Below, piece after piece: positions 1 through 7,578 of a DNA stretch of 28,564 bases; position 1 is the first letter of the stretch, and each line of letters begins with the position of its first letter. Below the pieces are notes generated by a model. That model was not told the origin of the DNA, ran no database searches, and was given only the letters and a program-made list of their open reading frames with translations. The position numbers and the translations under genes are program-made. The stretch lies in contig JAFABA010000088.1 in NCBI GenBank assembly GCA_023426265.1, positions 1 through 28,564 on the forward strand, read 5' to 3'. The stretch comes from Bacillota bacterium. Lineage in GTDB: Bacteria; Bacillota; Clostridia; Christensenellales; CAG-138.

Positions 1-452
1 GGCGCAACCGTGAACACCGCATAAAACAGGATGCTGTTCATGGGTACGCCAAGCCCCGCGTCCCTTATAAAAAACGGCAGCATACACAGCGCGAACGCGA
101 CGCCGTATATCCGATAAAGTCTGCGCAGGGCGTGTGGACGCGCTTTATTGGCCCTTTTTACACGCAAATAAAGCACGAGGTAGATCACGGAAGCGAAAGC
201 CAGCAGCGCGGATCCCGCGATAAGCTGTACGCTTAACAAAAGCTTGCCGGTGAAGGCGTTGACCGCCTGGAACGCTAAAGCAAGGCCCGCAATGAGCGCC
301 ATACGCTTTGCGTTGAAACGGACCAGCGCTTCATTTACTTCTACTCGCCGTACCTGGCCTTCCACCCGTTTCGCTCCCGTTCGTTCCACTAAGCTTGTCC
401 AGGCCGCAAACCCGAGGCTTGAAAGCAATTGCCGCAGCAGGGCTATCTCCAT
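1..452 (-). CDS. N-terminal part of an unidentified multi-pass membrane protein
   Basis: An open minus-strand frame starts with ATG at 452 and runs off the left edge of the window, giving 150 codons without a stop. Residues 1-50 are soluble and basic. They are followed by at least three hydrophobic stretches (about residues 52-72, 76-100 and 117-132) separated by Arg/Lys-rich turns, which is typical of a polytopic inner-membrane domain. The visible part carries no motif that names a family. It could be the sensor half of a larger signalling protein, but that is only a guess. The ribosome binding site is weak (AAGG just before the ATG). A terminator-like hairpin lies about 65 nt upstream of the start, so either expression is attenuated or an upstream transcript ends there. 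The function is unknown. Confidence 0.5.
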   Translation of the reverse strand, partial: MEIALLRQLLSSLGFAAWTSLVERTGAKRVEGQVRRVEVNEALVRFNAKRMALIAGLALAFQAVNAFTGKLLLSVQLIAGSALLAFASVIYLVLYLRVKRANKARPHALRRLYRIYGVAFALCMLPFFIRDAGLGVPMNSILFYAVFTVA

Positions 453-516
453 CCGGCCTTGTTCCCATGCCGCCGGAGGCCGCTTTTTTGCGCAGCAGCC
501 CCGGGCGCCATATGGT

Positions 517-543
517 AAAAACAGCCCGCCGTTATCAGGCGGG
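517..543 (-). terminator. Rho-independent terminator or leader attenuator
   Basis: On the minus strand CCCGCC and GGCGGG form a perfect 6-bp stem around a 7-nt loop, and CTGTTTTT follows. It lies about 65 nt upstream of the start of the leftmost gene. No minus-strand gene ends close upstream, because the nearest is the TspO-like gene ending at 951. It may therefore be an attenuator in the leader of the cut-off membrane protein gene rather than an ordinary end-of-gene terminator. I could not match the preceding leader to a known riboswitch. Confidence 0.5.
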
Positions 544-734
544 AACGGCAGGCACTTTATAGCGCTTCACGATATATTGGTTTTGCTTCGTGCTTTTTTA
601 TTGTATCATCGACATCCAATTATTACTAGTCTCAAATTTCGTTCAAAATGTAAAAATTCCAACACGAAAAGACAGCAATTTATGCCGGCAAAGTATCAAC
701 AAAGGAATACGTTGAGGGCCCTGCCTGGCGGACC

Positions 735-889
735 CACAGTTTGCAATGGTCGTCCCGCCGCTATCGGGGGGTACTCCTTGCCCATTGGGCTTGGCCCCTC
801 GCTTGCTCTGCCACAGCGTAAGTCCAGTGAGTAAGGGAGCGCAAGAATGCGGCTTTAGCCGCAACGTAGCGCGACCATTGCGGACTGTG
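735..889. repeat. Inverted-repeat element in a 498-bp gene-free stretch
   Basis: Arms at 735-752 and 872-889 are inverted copies (16 of 18 positions match) and enclose about 119 bp. Inside lies a TGCGGC/GCCGCA hairpin near 848-862. Inside is also a segment (812-840) whose reverse complement matches 3962-3990 at 23 of 29 positions. This looks like a small palindromic intergenic repeat without coding capacity. The rest of the gene-free stretch 453-950 holds the hairpin at 517-543 and an AT-rich segment at about 590-690 with promoter-like but unconvincing hexamers. I see no gene in it. Confidence 0.5.
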
Positions 890-950
890 AAGGCTCGGGG
901 GCAAAGCCTCTGAAAAAGGATTTAGTGATAGTCTGAGGCAGCGCTCTATA

Positions 951-1763
951 TTAAGCCTTCTTTTGATAGATCCGGATGGCAAACGAGAACAGCAGCGCGA
1001 TAAGGCAGACGATAAGCGCCATGATAACGAGCGGATATGCGCCATTCCAGATTTCCGGCGACGCATGGGCAACGAGTATGCCGCCATATCCCCAGGCGCA
1101 TACGAAGCCGATCACCGCGGACCTGAAGCGGAACATTAAAAATATGGAAAGCGCCGCACCAAATAAAAGCGCGATAACCGCCCACATAGGAAGCGCCATC
1201 CCCCAGCCATCCCAGTGGAGGCTTGCAAGCAGCGCCGCAAAATCGACCATGGTTACTAAAACTGCCCATGCCAGGAATGCCGAAAACGGGATGTATGCAA
1301 ACAGCCGTTCCTTCATGCACAGCCGTTCCCTACGGAGTATGTGCATAATGCGAAACAGGCAGTACAAAAGCGCTGCCATCAGCGTGAAGCAGACCAATAT
1401 CAGCTCGTAGTGCCAGGCGACAGTCCAGAGCGCGACACATACGGAGGAAAGCGTAAAAAGCGGGGCTATGGCTTTTGTTAAGTCCGTGGCGCACGGGCCC
1501 CTTCCCTCCCCCCATTGGAATATGCCCAGCTGATAGAGCGTATAGAGCAGCAGCAGCGCCCAGATAGCGAACCAAATCAGAAATGTGCCCGGCGCAGGGG
1601 TAAGGAGCGTCTGGTTGCGGGCGGAAACCTCGGCGTTTGTCATGCCGTTTACGGGCAGCACATCCGAAAAAATGTAGGCGGCAACCATAGCGGCATATGC
1701 TGCCGCCGCAACCAGGCAGGGCTGCTGTTCCATGTTCTTTTTCATCTGCTGTATGGTTTCCAT
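951..1763 (-). CDS. TspO/MBR-like multi-pass membrane protein
   Basis: A 270-residue integral membrane protein with about eight hydrophobic segments. Near the N-terminus a loop rich in Asn, Ser and Pro is followed by a TPAPGTFLIWFAIW-type stretch. This resembles the TPxGxTFxIWxxIY signature of the long tryptophan-rich TspO/MBR-related proteins of Firmicutes. TspO family members bind porphyrins or other hydrophobic ligands, but the role of these long bacterial forms is not established. The first ATG (1769) touches the GAGGAGG ribosome binding site, so the second ATG at 1763, with 6 nt spacing, is the better start. The gene is divergent from the AraC/GyrI-type regulator at 1966, which suggests but does not prove a regulatory link. 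The family call is from sequence pattern only. Confidence 0.6.
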   Translation of the reverse strand: METIQQMKKNMEQQPCLVAAAAYAAMVAAYIFSDVLPVNGMTNAEVSARNQTLLTPAPGTFLIWFAIWALLLLYTLYQLGIFQWGEGRGPCATDLTKAIAPLFTLSSVCVALWTVAWHYELILVCFTLMAALLYCLFRIMHILRRERLCMKERLFAYIPFSAFLAWAVLVTMVDFAALLASLHWDGWGMALPMWAVIALLFGAALSIFLMFRFRSAVIGFVCAWGYGGILVAHASPEIWNGAYPLVIMALIVCLIALLFSFAIRIYQKKA

Positions 1764-1965
1764 GGTCATCCTCCTCTTGCGCTGTGGGCGCCATCCAAAT
1801 CAAGTATATTCCGGGGTTGTGGAGGGTATACATGGGGAACAATCCCCAAAGCAGCTTTATACCGCTGGGAAATGAAAGGCCGACCCGGCAAAACCGTACC
1901 CGGAAAGGCCGGGCAACGCCGTATAAAATTTGATACAATCCAGAAGAAGAAAGGATGTGGGCAGC

Positions 1966-2834
1966 ATGGACGCGCTCAAGCGCTTGAATCTTGCGATGCG
2001 CTATATGGAGGAGCATCTGACCGAAGAAATCGATGTCCAAAAGGCGGCAAGCATCGCCTGCTGTTCGGAATATCACTTAAAGCGGATGTTTTCTTTTCTT
2101 GCCGGATTCCCGCTGAGCGAGTATATCCGCTGCAGGAGACTTTCCCTTGCGGCGCTTGCGCTGCAAACGGGCGGCGCCAAGGTGATTGACCTTGCCATGC
2201 AATACGGGTACGTTCGCCGGATTCCTTTTCAAGGGCGTTCCATGCGTTTCACGGAGTTACGCCAACGCAGGCGCGAAAAAACGGCACAGCCGTAAAGGCG
2301 TTCCCGCCCATGACGTTTCAACTAACAATCAAAGGAGGACACGACATGCAGTATCGCATTGCAGAAAAAGACGCGTTCCAGATCGCGGGCATCAAAAAGC
2401 AGATCACACTTGTCTACGAAGGCATAAACCCTCAGATGGACGATATGTGGGCAAGGCTCACCGAACAGGATTTTGAGGAACTTAAGGAACTTTCGGATAC
2501 GGAGCCAAGGGGCATTTTGTGCGTATCCGCCAATTTTACGGAAGGCAGGGCGGAGGGCGCAACATTGGATCAATATATCGGTGTAGCTACCACCAAACGC
2601 GTACCGAAGCGGTGGGAGGTCTTGCCTGTTCCCGCGAGGACCTGGGCGGTGTTTACCGCAACCGGCGCATTCCCCAAGGCGCTGCAGGACGTATGGGCGC
2701 AGATCTACGCCGAGTGGTTTCCGACCTCCGGGTATCAGTTGACAGGCGGACCCGAGCTTTTGTGGAACGAAAGCAAGGATACAAACCGCCCGGATTATAA
2801 AAGCGAAATCTGGATCCCGGTCAGCAAGCTGTGA
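1966..2834 (+). pseudogene. AraC-family regulator with GyrI-like effector domain, split by a frameshift
   Basis: The upstream frame from ATG 1966 encodes two AraC-type helix-turn-helix motifs (ALKRLNLAMRYMEEHL onward, then VIDLAMQYGY). The frame then becomes nonsense after the TAC codon at 2209-2211 and stops at 2295. In the frame used further downstream the conserved second-HTH ending (SPDSFSRAF, then HGVTPTQARK) resumes at once and continues into a GyrI/Rob-like effector-binding domain that ends at 2834. Adding one base after 2212 (GAT instead of GT) restores a continuous 289-residue protein of the usual size and order for this family. A ribosome binding site AAAGGAGG (2331-2338) lies 7 nt before an in-frame ATG at 2346, so the effector domain (162 aa) could still be made alone. 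The break may be a real mutation or a sequencing error. Confidence 0.8.
2331..2348 (+). promoter_or_regulatory. Internal ribosome binding site and start inside the split regulator
   Basis: AAAGGAGG followed 7 nt later by ATG is as good a translation start as any in the window. It lies exactly at the linker between the AraC DNA-binding part and the GyrI-like domain. It could yield a free-standing effector-binding protein despite the frameshift upstream. The purine-rich bases also encode the linker (IKGGHDM), so the match may be partly fortuitous. Confidence 0.5.
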
Positions 2835-2856
2835 GCATCAAGCAACAGCTAACACA

Positions 2857-3852
2857 TCAAACCACATACAAAATCGGGACTCCGGGAAGGTGCTCCTCAA
2901 GCTCCGCACGCAAAAACGCCTCCACTTCCGCACGCACGTTTTCCCGGTAGCAGTACCTGCCGCGCCCGCGCACCGTCATAAGGGAAGTATCGTACAGCTC
3001 TACCGCCTTTGGAAACGCATCGTTGTTGATGGCGCGGTGCACAAAGCTGTAGGTCATGAATATGATCTCGATCACAAGTTTCTTTTTCGTCTTCTCCGTC
3101 AGTTCCGTGCCCAGCTGTTCGATCAGTGCGGCGTACTTTTTCCGGTATCCCTCCACAAGCACGATAGGCGCGATCAGTAACCCCACCTCATATCCCGCCT
3201 CGCACATGCGGTTGAGCGCGCGGATGCGTGCTTTGAGCGGGGATGTGCCGAGCTCTACGGCGTTGATGACCTCCTGCGGGTTGACGCTCATGCGGAAGAT
3301 CACCCTGCCGTTGTGGTTGAGCGAAAGCAGCGGCTCCACCATATCAAATTTTGTGGGGAACGTCAGCCTACCCCTTTGCGACGCGCAGAACTGCTCGATG
3401 GTCCAGACCAAATTTCCGGTGATGGTGTTTTCCAGCACAAGATCGCTGTTGGAACCGATCTCAAACACCGGCTCCTTATCCTCTGAGGCCGCGGTTTTGA
3501 TCATTTTCTGCATCATTTCCTCGCGGTTGACAAACAGCCTCAAATACGCGCATTTGTTGTAGTGGCACACGAGGTAGCAATATAGGCACATGGCCGTACA
3601 GCCCGAGGACGTGTAGGGCACCAGGTAATCCGATACCTTGTGGTTGGGCGTGTAGCGGAGCGACTTTCGTACCCCTATGACCAGAAAGCGCTTCATCTGC
3701 GCAAACGCGTCGTTCGGATTGGTGCGAAGTTCTTCAATGTTGTTGTGGTTTTCGATCGGAATCCATTCGACGCCCGCAAACTGCTCGTAAAGCTGCCGCC
3801 CCAGCGGATAATCGAGCGCTTTTGGCTCATAGTAGACGCGTTCCGGCTTCAT
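2857..3852 (-). CDS. splB: Spore photoproduct lyase family radical SAM protein
   Basis: A 331-residue protein of the spore photoproduct lyase family, which splits the UV-induced thymine dimer of spore DNA back to two thymines using a radical SAM [4Fe-4S] cluster. The cluster motif is CTAMCLYC at residues 85-92, the CxxxCxxC spacing of SPL. The flanking YTSSGC and YLRLFVN segments and the later GRLTFPTKFD block also fit the family. Two further cysteines (C96 and C101) follow the cluster. The segment FEIGSNSD (130-137) aligns by eye with FEASCTSD of Bacillus/Geobacillus SPL, where the cysteine is the catalytic hydrogen donor; here it is Ser134. The start is set by GAGGAGG before the ATG. It is convergent with the split AraC gene, with only 22 nt between them. 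It implies a spore-forming host. Confidence 0.85.
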   Translation of the reverse strand: MKPERVYYEPKALDYPLGRQLYEQFAGVEWIPIENHNNIEELRTNPNDAFAQMKRFLVIGVRKSLRYTPNHKVSDYLVPYTSSGCTAMCLYCYLVCHYNKCAYLRLFVNREEMMQKMIKTAASEDKEPVFEIGSNSDLVLENTITGNLVWTIEQFCASQRGRLTFPTKFDMVEPLLSLNHNGRVIFRMSVNPQEVINAVELGTSPLKARIRALNRMCEAGYEVGLLIAPIVLVEGYRKKYAALIEQLGTELTEKTKKKLVIEIIFMTYSFVHRAINNDAFPKAVELYDTSLMTVRGRGRYCYRENVRAEVEAFLRAELEEHLPGVPILYVV

Positions 3853-3887
3853 GCTGCCTCCTCAATGCCATAATGACGCTAGTTTGG

Positions 3888-3934
3888 CCAGGCAGCAAAA
3901 AGCGCATGCAACGCATGCGCTTTTTGCTGCCTGG
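3888..3934. terminator. 47-nt perfect hairpin, bidirectional terminator
   Basis: Two 22-nt arms (3888-3909 and 3913-3934) are perfect reverse complements around a 3-nt loop (AAC). The inner GCGCATGC/GCATGCGC stem is flanked by A5 and T5, so on either strand a GC-rich stem is followed by a U tract. It lies 36 nt upstream of the spore photoproduct lyase start and downstream of the GatD-like gene, so it probably ends the leftward epimerase/dehydrogenase transcript. The long perfect outer arms are more than a terminator needs. Confidence 0.75.
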
Positions 3935-3954
3935 AGACTCTGACCCCACAGCAT

Positions 3955-4070
3955 ATTTTATGCTCCCTTGCTCACTGGGATTGCGCCGCGCTCCTTCCGC
4001 CACAGGCGGCGCTTGGCTACGTCCCCCCAAACCTCCGCTTAAGGGGCGTAACGCCCCTTAAGAATCCTTT
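3955..4070. repeat. Structured intergenic segment with a shared repeat core
   Basis: Bases 3962-3990 match the reverse complement of 812-840 at 23 of 29 positions, with GCTCCCTT and CTCACTGG conserved. Downstream are a CCGCC/GGCGG hairpin near 4000 and a perfect 11-bp hairpin at 4038-4062 (arms CTTAAGGGGCG and CGCCCCTTAAG, loop TAA). No gene is visible. It is probably a diverged copy of a dispersed non-coding repeat. Confidence 0.45.
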
Positions 4071-4143
4071 ACTCTGGCTATTTGGCCCTCTCTTTTCACG
4101 AAATAAAAACAGTGGCGGGAATATCCTCCACATTATAGACATC

Positions 4144-5199
4144 TTAACGATCTGTTTCAGCGCTGTACACCGCCTTGCAGATGGTCACGCGGCGCTCGTG
4201 GATATCCCTGACGAGGCCGGGCAGTTCGCCAAGCGTAGCGCGATGGGTGATGAGATCGTCCACAATCATTTTTCCAGCGTCCAACATGGCCACGGTGTAG
4301 GTCCATTCATTGACGGGCGTCGCGGCGAAATGGGAGTTCCAAACGCCCGTAAGCAGCAGTTCCTTGCGCAGGATCTTGCTGTGCTGCTTCAACGCGATTA
4401 CGGTATCCTTATGCGGGTTCCCAAGCAGCACCACCGTTCCGAACGTCCTGGCGCAATCGGCTGCCTGGCCGACTGCGATACCGGTGCCCTCGATGACGAC
4501 ATCGGCTAACGTTCCGCCTGTCAGCTTTTTAAATTCCTCCGCGACGTCCTGCGCCCTGGAATTGAACACAATTTCGCCTCGTTCGCGGGCAAACGCAGCT
4601 TTTTCCTCCACGACATCCACCAGTGCCACGGTTTGTGCCCCAAACAGTCTGGCCCAGCGCGCCGCCATGGTGCCGATAGGACCCGCGCCCAATATCAACA
4701 CGGAGTACCCCGGATGCAGATTGCTTTTGCGTACGGCGTGCTGCGCAACCGTGCAGGACTCCACCATGCCCAAAGCATCCATGGAAGTAGCGGGGTTATT
4801 CGACTCCACAAAATGCCACGCGGAGGGAACGATGCAGTATTCCGCAAACCCGCCGTCGCTGCGCGAGCCCAAATAATCGTAATCCTCGCACATGGCGTAG
4901 TTGGCGGTAAGACAGGGCGCGCACTTCCTGCAGGGGATCAGCGGAAACACAGCCCCGCGCTTGCCGACAAAGGATGCATCCGCCTCCTCCCCCACGGCGA
5001 CGATCGTTCCGCCGATTTCATGGCCGATGGTGAGCGGATACTTTTGTTTGCTTGTACCCAGCTCGAATATGCGCGGGATGTCCGACCCGCAGACGCCGCA
5101 GGCGCCTACCTTCAGCAGCAGTTCTTTTCCCTTGGGCACGGGTACCGGCAGTTCATCCACGCGAAAATCGCCGATGGCGTAAAGTCTTGCAGCTTTCAT
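4144..5199 (-). CDS. Zinc-dependent polyol-phosphate dehydrogenase, GatD-like
   Basis: A 351-residue medium-chain dehydrogenase. Catalytic-zinc residues are C37, H60 and E61 (GVCGSD, GHE). The structural-zinc cysteines are C90, C93, C96 and C104, and a GAGPIG Rossmann motif near residue 167 binds NAD(P). CGSDIPRIF, YDYLGSRSDGGFAEY and KILRKELLLTG resemble galactitol-1-phosphate 5-dehydrogenase (GatD), so the likely reaction is NAD-linked oxidation of a sugar-alcohol phosphate to a ketose phosphate. The substrate is not proved, and no PTS genes are in the window. The start at 5199 is chosen because GAAGG precedes it and a longer frame would overlap the upstream gene. It follows the epimerase gene by 28 nt in the same operon. 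Confidence 0.8.
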   Translation of the reverse strand: MKAARLYAIGDFRVDELPVPVPKGKELLLKVGACGVCGSDIPRIFELGTSKQKYPLTIGHEIGGTIVAVGEEADASFVGKRGAVFPLIPCRKCAPCLTANYAMCEDYDYLGSRSDGGFAEYCIVPSAWHFVESNNPATSMDALGMVESCTVAQHAVRKSNLHPGYSVLILGAGPIGTMAARWARLFGAQTVALVDVVEEKAAFARERGEIVFNSRAQDVAEEFKKLTGGTLADVVIEGTGIAVGQAADCARTFGTVVLLGNPHKDTVIALKQHSKILRKELLLTGVWNSHFAATPVNEWTYTVAMLDAGKMIVDDLITHRATLGELPGLVRDIHERRVTICKAVYSAETDR

Positions 5200-5227
5200 G
5201 CGCGACCTTCTTTCTAAGAAACTCAAA

Positions 5228-5911
5228 TTATAGTTGCGCGGCCTGGGCGAGCGAGAGATATTCCCTGTACCGCTCCATAAATCCCTCAAGTCCCTTCATC
5301 AGCGAGGCCGTCCCCGCCACAAGGCCGTTCGCGCCCGCGGCCACCATTTTTACGGTATTTTCGTAGGTGGTGTTGCCATCCACAAATATATCTGCAGCTT
5401 CCATGCCGCATTCCTGCAAAAGGACTGCGACGCGGCGGATTTTTTCAATGCCGTCCGGCACGAGCGTCTGCGCGGCAAAGCCGGGGTTGACCGTCATCAC
5501 CAGCACATAATCAAGCACGCCTTTGTATTCCCGTAAAAGCTCCACCGGCGTGCCGGGGTTGAGCGCAAGGCCCGCCTTTACCCCTTTCGCGCGCAGTTCC
5601 TGCAGCAGCCGGTACGGGTGGCTTGTGGTTTCCGGGTGGAAGCACACCCGGCCGCCCTCCTGGGGCTTGAAATACTCGATAAACCGCTCCGGCTCCAGGC
5701 ACATCAGGTGCAGGTCAACGGGTAACTTCGTCAGCTCCTTGATGCTGGAATAATAGTTGGTACCCAGCATGATGTTTCTGACATAATGCCCGTCCATGAC
5801 GTCAAAGTGGATGGAGGCGAGCCCCGCTTCCTCAAACAGGCGGATATGCGGCTCTACCTCCCAAAGCTTGCAGCACATGATGGAAGGGGAGATTTTGATG
5901 GCTTTTTGCAT
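5228..5911 (-). CDS. Ribulose-phosphate 3-epimerase family protein
   Basis: A 227-residue TIM-barrel protein of the ribulose-5-phosphate/allulose-6-phosphate 3-epimerase family. Family signatures visible are ISPSIMC at the N-terminus, HFDVMDGHYV (catalytic Asp and metal-binding His), DLHLM, FHPET, MTVNPGFAAQ and VDGNTTYEN. It differs from housekeeping Rpe in the final loop (AGANGLVAGTASLMKG). Together with its operon partner, a GatD-like dehydrogenase, this suggests a catabolic role on a ketose phosphate rather than the pentose phosphate pathway itself. ATG 5911 is preferred because AAAAGGAG lies 5 nt upstream; the ATG at 5935 lacks such a site. It is first in a two-gene operon. Confidence 0.8.
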   Translation of the reverse strand: MQKAIKISPSIMCCKLWEVEPHIRLFEEAGLASIHFDVMDGHYVRNIMLGTNYYSSIKELTKLPVDLHLMCLEPERFIEYFKPQEGGRVCFHPETTSHPYRLLQELRAKGVKAGLALNPGTPVELLREYKGVLDYVLVMTVNPGFAAQTLVPDGIEKIRRVAVLLQECGMEAADIFVDGNTTYENTVKMVAAGANGLVAGTASLMKGLEGFMERYREYLSLAQAAQL

Positions 5912-5967
5912 GCGGACTCCTTTTGCTTTATCCATGCGCGGGAGATTTGGAATTGTTTTCTTCTGTT

Positions 5968-5976
5968 ATTGTACCA
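5968..5976 (-). promoter_or_regulatory. Extended -10 promoter of the epimerase/dehydrogenase operon
   Basis: The minus strand reads TGGTACAAT, a -10 box with 5 of 6 consensus bases and the TGn extension. It lies 57 nt upstream of the epimerase start. No good -35 box is visible 17 bp upstream, which is usual for extended -10 promoters. Confidence 0.45.
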
Positions 5977-6033
5977 CGGCTGAGGTGCGTAGAAAAGAAT
6001 AGGCCCTCAGACTGTGGATAAGCCATGTCGTTT

Positions 6034-6115
6034 GTCATTCTGAGCCGAAGGCGAAGAATCCAGCCTTCGTTATACGCCCTAACATTTCAAGATCCTTCGC
6101 TTCGCTCAGGATGAC
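6034..6115. repeat. TCATTCTGAGC-type palindromic intergenic repeat
   Basis: The arms at 6034-6060 (beginning GTCATTCTGAGC) and 6091-6115 (ending CGCTCAGGATGAC) are inverted copies with a few differences, separated by 30 bp. This motif is familiar as a dispersed palindromic repeat in many bacterial genomes. It lies in the spacer between the PQQ-type dehydrogenase gene and the epimerase operon and may be transcribed as a hairpin. Confidence 0.75.
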
Positions 6116-6185
6116 GGTAAGAAGTTTTGTTGACAGGCTCAGGTATGCCGCAACCGGCAGCTCTCGAGATCGGCTATATTTTGCC

Positions 6186-7478
6186 TTAAACTGACGGCGC
6201 CGGGGCTATCCTGTATATGCTCCCGTTGAAATCGACAACATACAGTTCGTTGTTTTGATCCAGCCCAAAGGACGAGATATTAAGGCCGGTATTGAGCAAA
6301 AGCCGATTTTCCAGCACCGCTTGGTTGGCGTCAAGCCATAGCGCCCAGAGTAGGCCCGTTTCAAAATCCCCGTAAACATACGCGCCATAAAGGCCGGGAA
6401 TCGCGCTCCCATAGTAAGCATAGCCGCCGGTGACGGATCGGCCTGTAGGATGCTGATATTCCCAAACCGGCAAGGTGAGTCCCTCCCGGTCACAATCGGC
6501 ATCGGCCGGGTAGCAAAGGCTTCCCTCCATGATGCGCCAACCGTAATTTGCGCCGCTATTGATGAGATTGATTTCCTCAACACGGTCCTGCCCCACGTCG
6601 GCCGCCCATAGCCAACCGCGCTGCTGGTCGAAGCTGAATTTCCAAGGGTTCCTCAGCCCATACGCATAGATTTCCTCGCGCCATCCTTGCGTATTGTTGG
6701 CGAACGGGTTATCGGCCGGAATGCCGTAGGGAAGGTTCCCCATCGGGTTGTCCACATCGATACGCAACAGTTTCCCAAGCAGGTTGCCGCGGTTCTGGGC
6801 GTTGTTCTGCGGGTCCTCGGCCGACCCTCCGTCGCCGGTGGCGATGTAGAGGTATTCGTCGGGCCCGAAGTCCATGCGCCCGCCGTTATGGTTTTCATAC
6901 GGCTGCGGGAAGGTAAGGAGTATGGATGCGCTGTTTGGCAGCGCCCGGTCGGGATTGGCGGGGTCTCTTTGATAACGCGCGATCACGGTGCTGTTGCGGT
7001 CTGTATAATTGATATAAAAGAAGCCGTTGTTTTTATAGTCGGGATGAAAGGCCAATCCCAACAACCCCTTTTCCGAAGCGTTGCTGTCCACGAGTGAAGT
7101 CACATCGAGAAATACCTCGGCGTTCTCAACCTCAGAGTCGTTGGGAAACACCAATATCCTGCCGGGTTTTTCAACGACAAATACCCGGTTGCTGCCATCG
7201 CCCGCAACGCGGTATTCCAATGGCTGATCGAATGTCAGATCGGGATACGCTTCAGTAAGCGTTACCCGCACCTGCGCGGGCGGGGTGATGCTCGGGCTTT
7301 CCGGCTGGGCATTCAAGGCTTCTCTATCCTCCTCCGCTTCGAATATCGGCGCGGCGGACGGTTCGGCCTGCAGTTCGCTCTCAAGCGCAGGGGAAGGCTC
7401 CGCCTGGGGGGTGATTAGGCTACACCCGGTTGCCAGTATGGGCAATAAAAACAAAATCCATAGCTTAAGTTTTTTCAT
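6186..7478 (-). CDS. PQQ-type sugar dehydrogenase lipoprotein (YliI/soluble GDH fold)
   Basis: A 430-residue exported lipoprotein. The signal peptide ends in a lipobox (LATGC, lipidated Cys19), and an acidic Pro/Glu/Ala-rich linker runs to about residue 70. A six-bladed beta-propeller of the soluble glucose/aldose sugar dehydrogenase family follows. Landmarks are GLLGLAFHPDY, NHNGGRMDFGPDEYLYIATG, YGLRNPWKFSFD, WAADVGQDRVEEIN, NYGWRIMEG and GYAYYGS. Family members oxidise aldoses outside the membrane with pyrroloquinoline quinone, but several homologues are not proven to use it, and no PQQ biosynthesis gene is in the window. The ribosome binding site is GAGGAAG before the ATG. It seems to be a single gene downstream of the malic enzyme terminator. 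Confidence 0.8.
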   Translation of the reverse strand: MKKLKLWILFLLPILATGCSLITPQAEPSPALESELQAEPSAAPIFEAEEDREALNAQPESPSITPPAQVRVTLTEAYPDLTFDQPLEYRVAGDGSNRVFVVEKPGRILVFPNDSEVENAEVFLDVTSLVDSNASEKGLLGLAFHPDYKNNGFFYINYTDRNSTVIARYQRDPANPDRALPNSASILLTFPQPYENHNGGRMDFGPDEYLYIATGDGGSAEDPQNNAQNRGNLLGKLLRIDVDNPMGNLPYGIPADNPFANNTQGWREEIYAYGLRNPWKFSFDQQRGWLWAADVGQDRVEEINLINSGANYGWRIMEGSLCYPADADCDREGLTLPVWEYQHPTGRSVTGGYAYYGSAIPGLYGAYVYGDFETGLLWALWLDANQAVLENRLLLNTGLNISSFGLDQNNELYVVDFNGSIYRIAPAPSV

Positions 7479-7578
7479 ATGTTCTTCCTCTCATATTGAA
7501 TCCGTATCCCCCTCATGGATAATATAAACACCGGAATGATTTTTCATGTGGTTTTGGGCAGTTTCGCCAAAAGTATAA

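Noticed and set aside
545..660. Possible riboswitch ahead of the terminator-like hairpin
   Set aside because: The leader shows some purine-rich pieces but lacks the conserved cores of the c-di-GMP, fluoride or other classes I know.
244..834. Plus-strand reading frame of 196 codons
   Set aside because: It overlaps the minus-strand membrane protein frame and then runs through hairpins and repeat DNA; composition is unlike a real protein.
2209..2216. Programmed ribosomal frameshift in the AraC/GyrI gene
   Set aside because: No slippery heptamer, no nearby stimulatory hairpin or internal Shine-Dalgarno at the shift point; a one-base deletion is simpler.
2186..2476. Separate small plus-strand gene across the AraC/GyrI break
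   Set aside because: It is an out-of-frame shadow; the conserved HTH ending is read in another frame.
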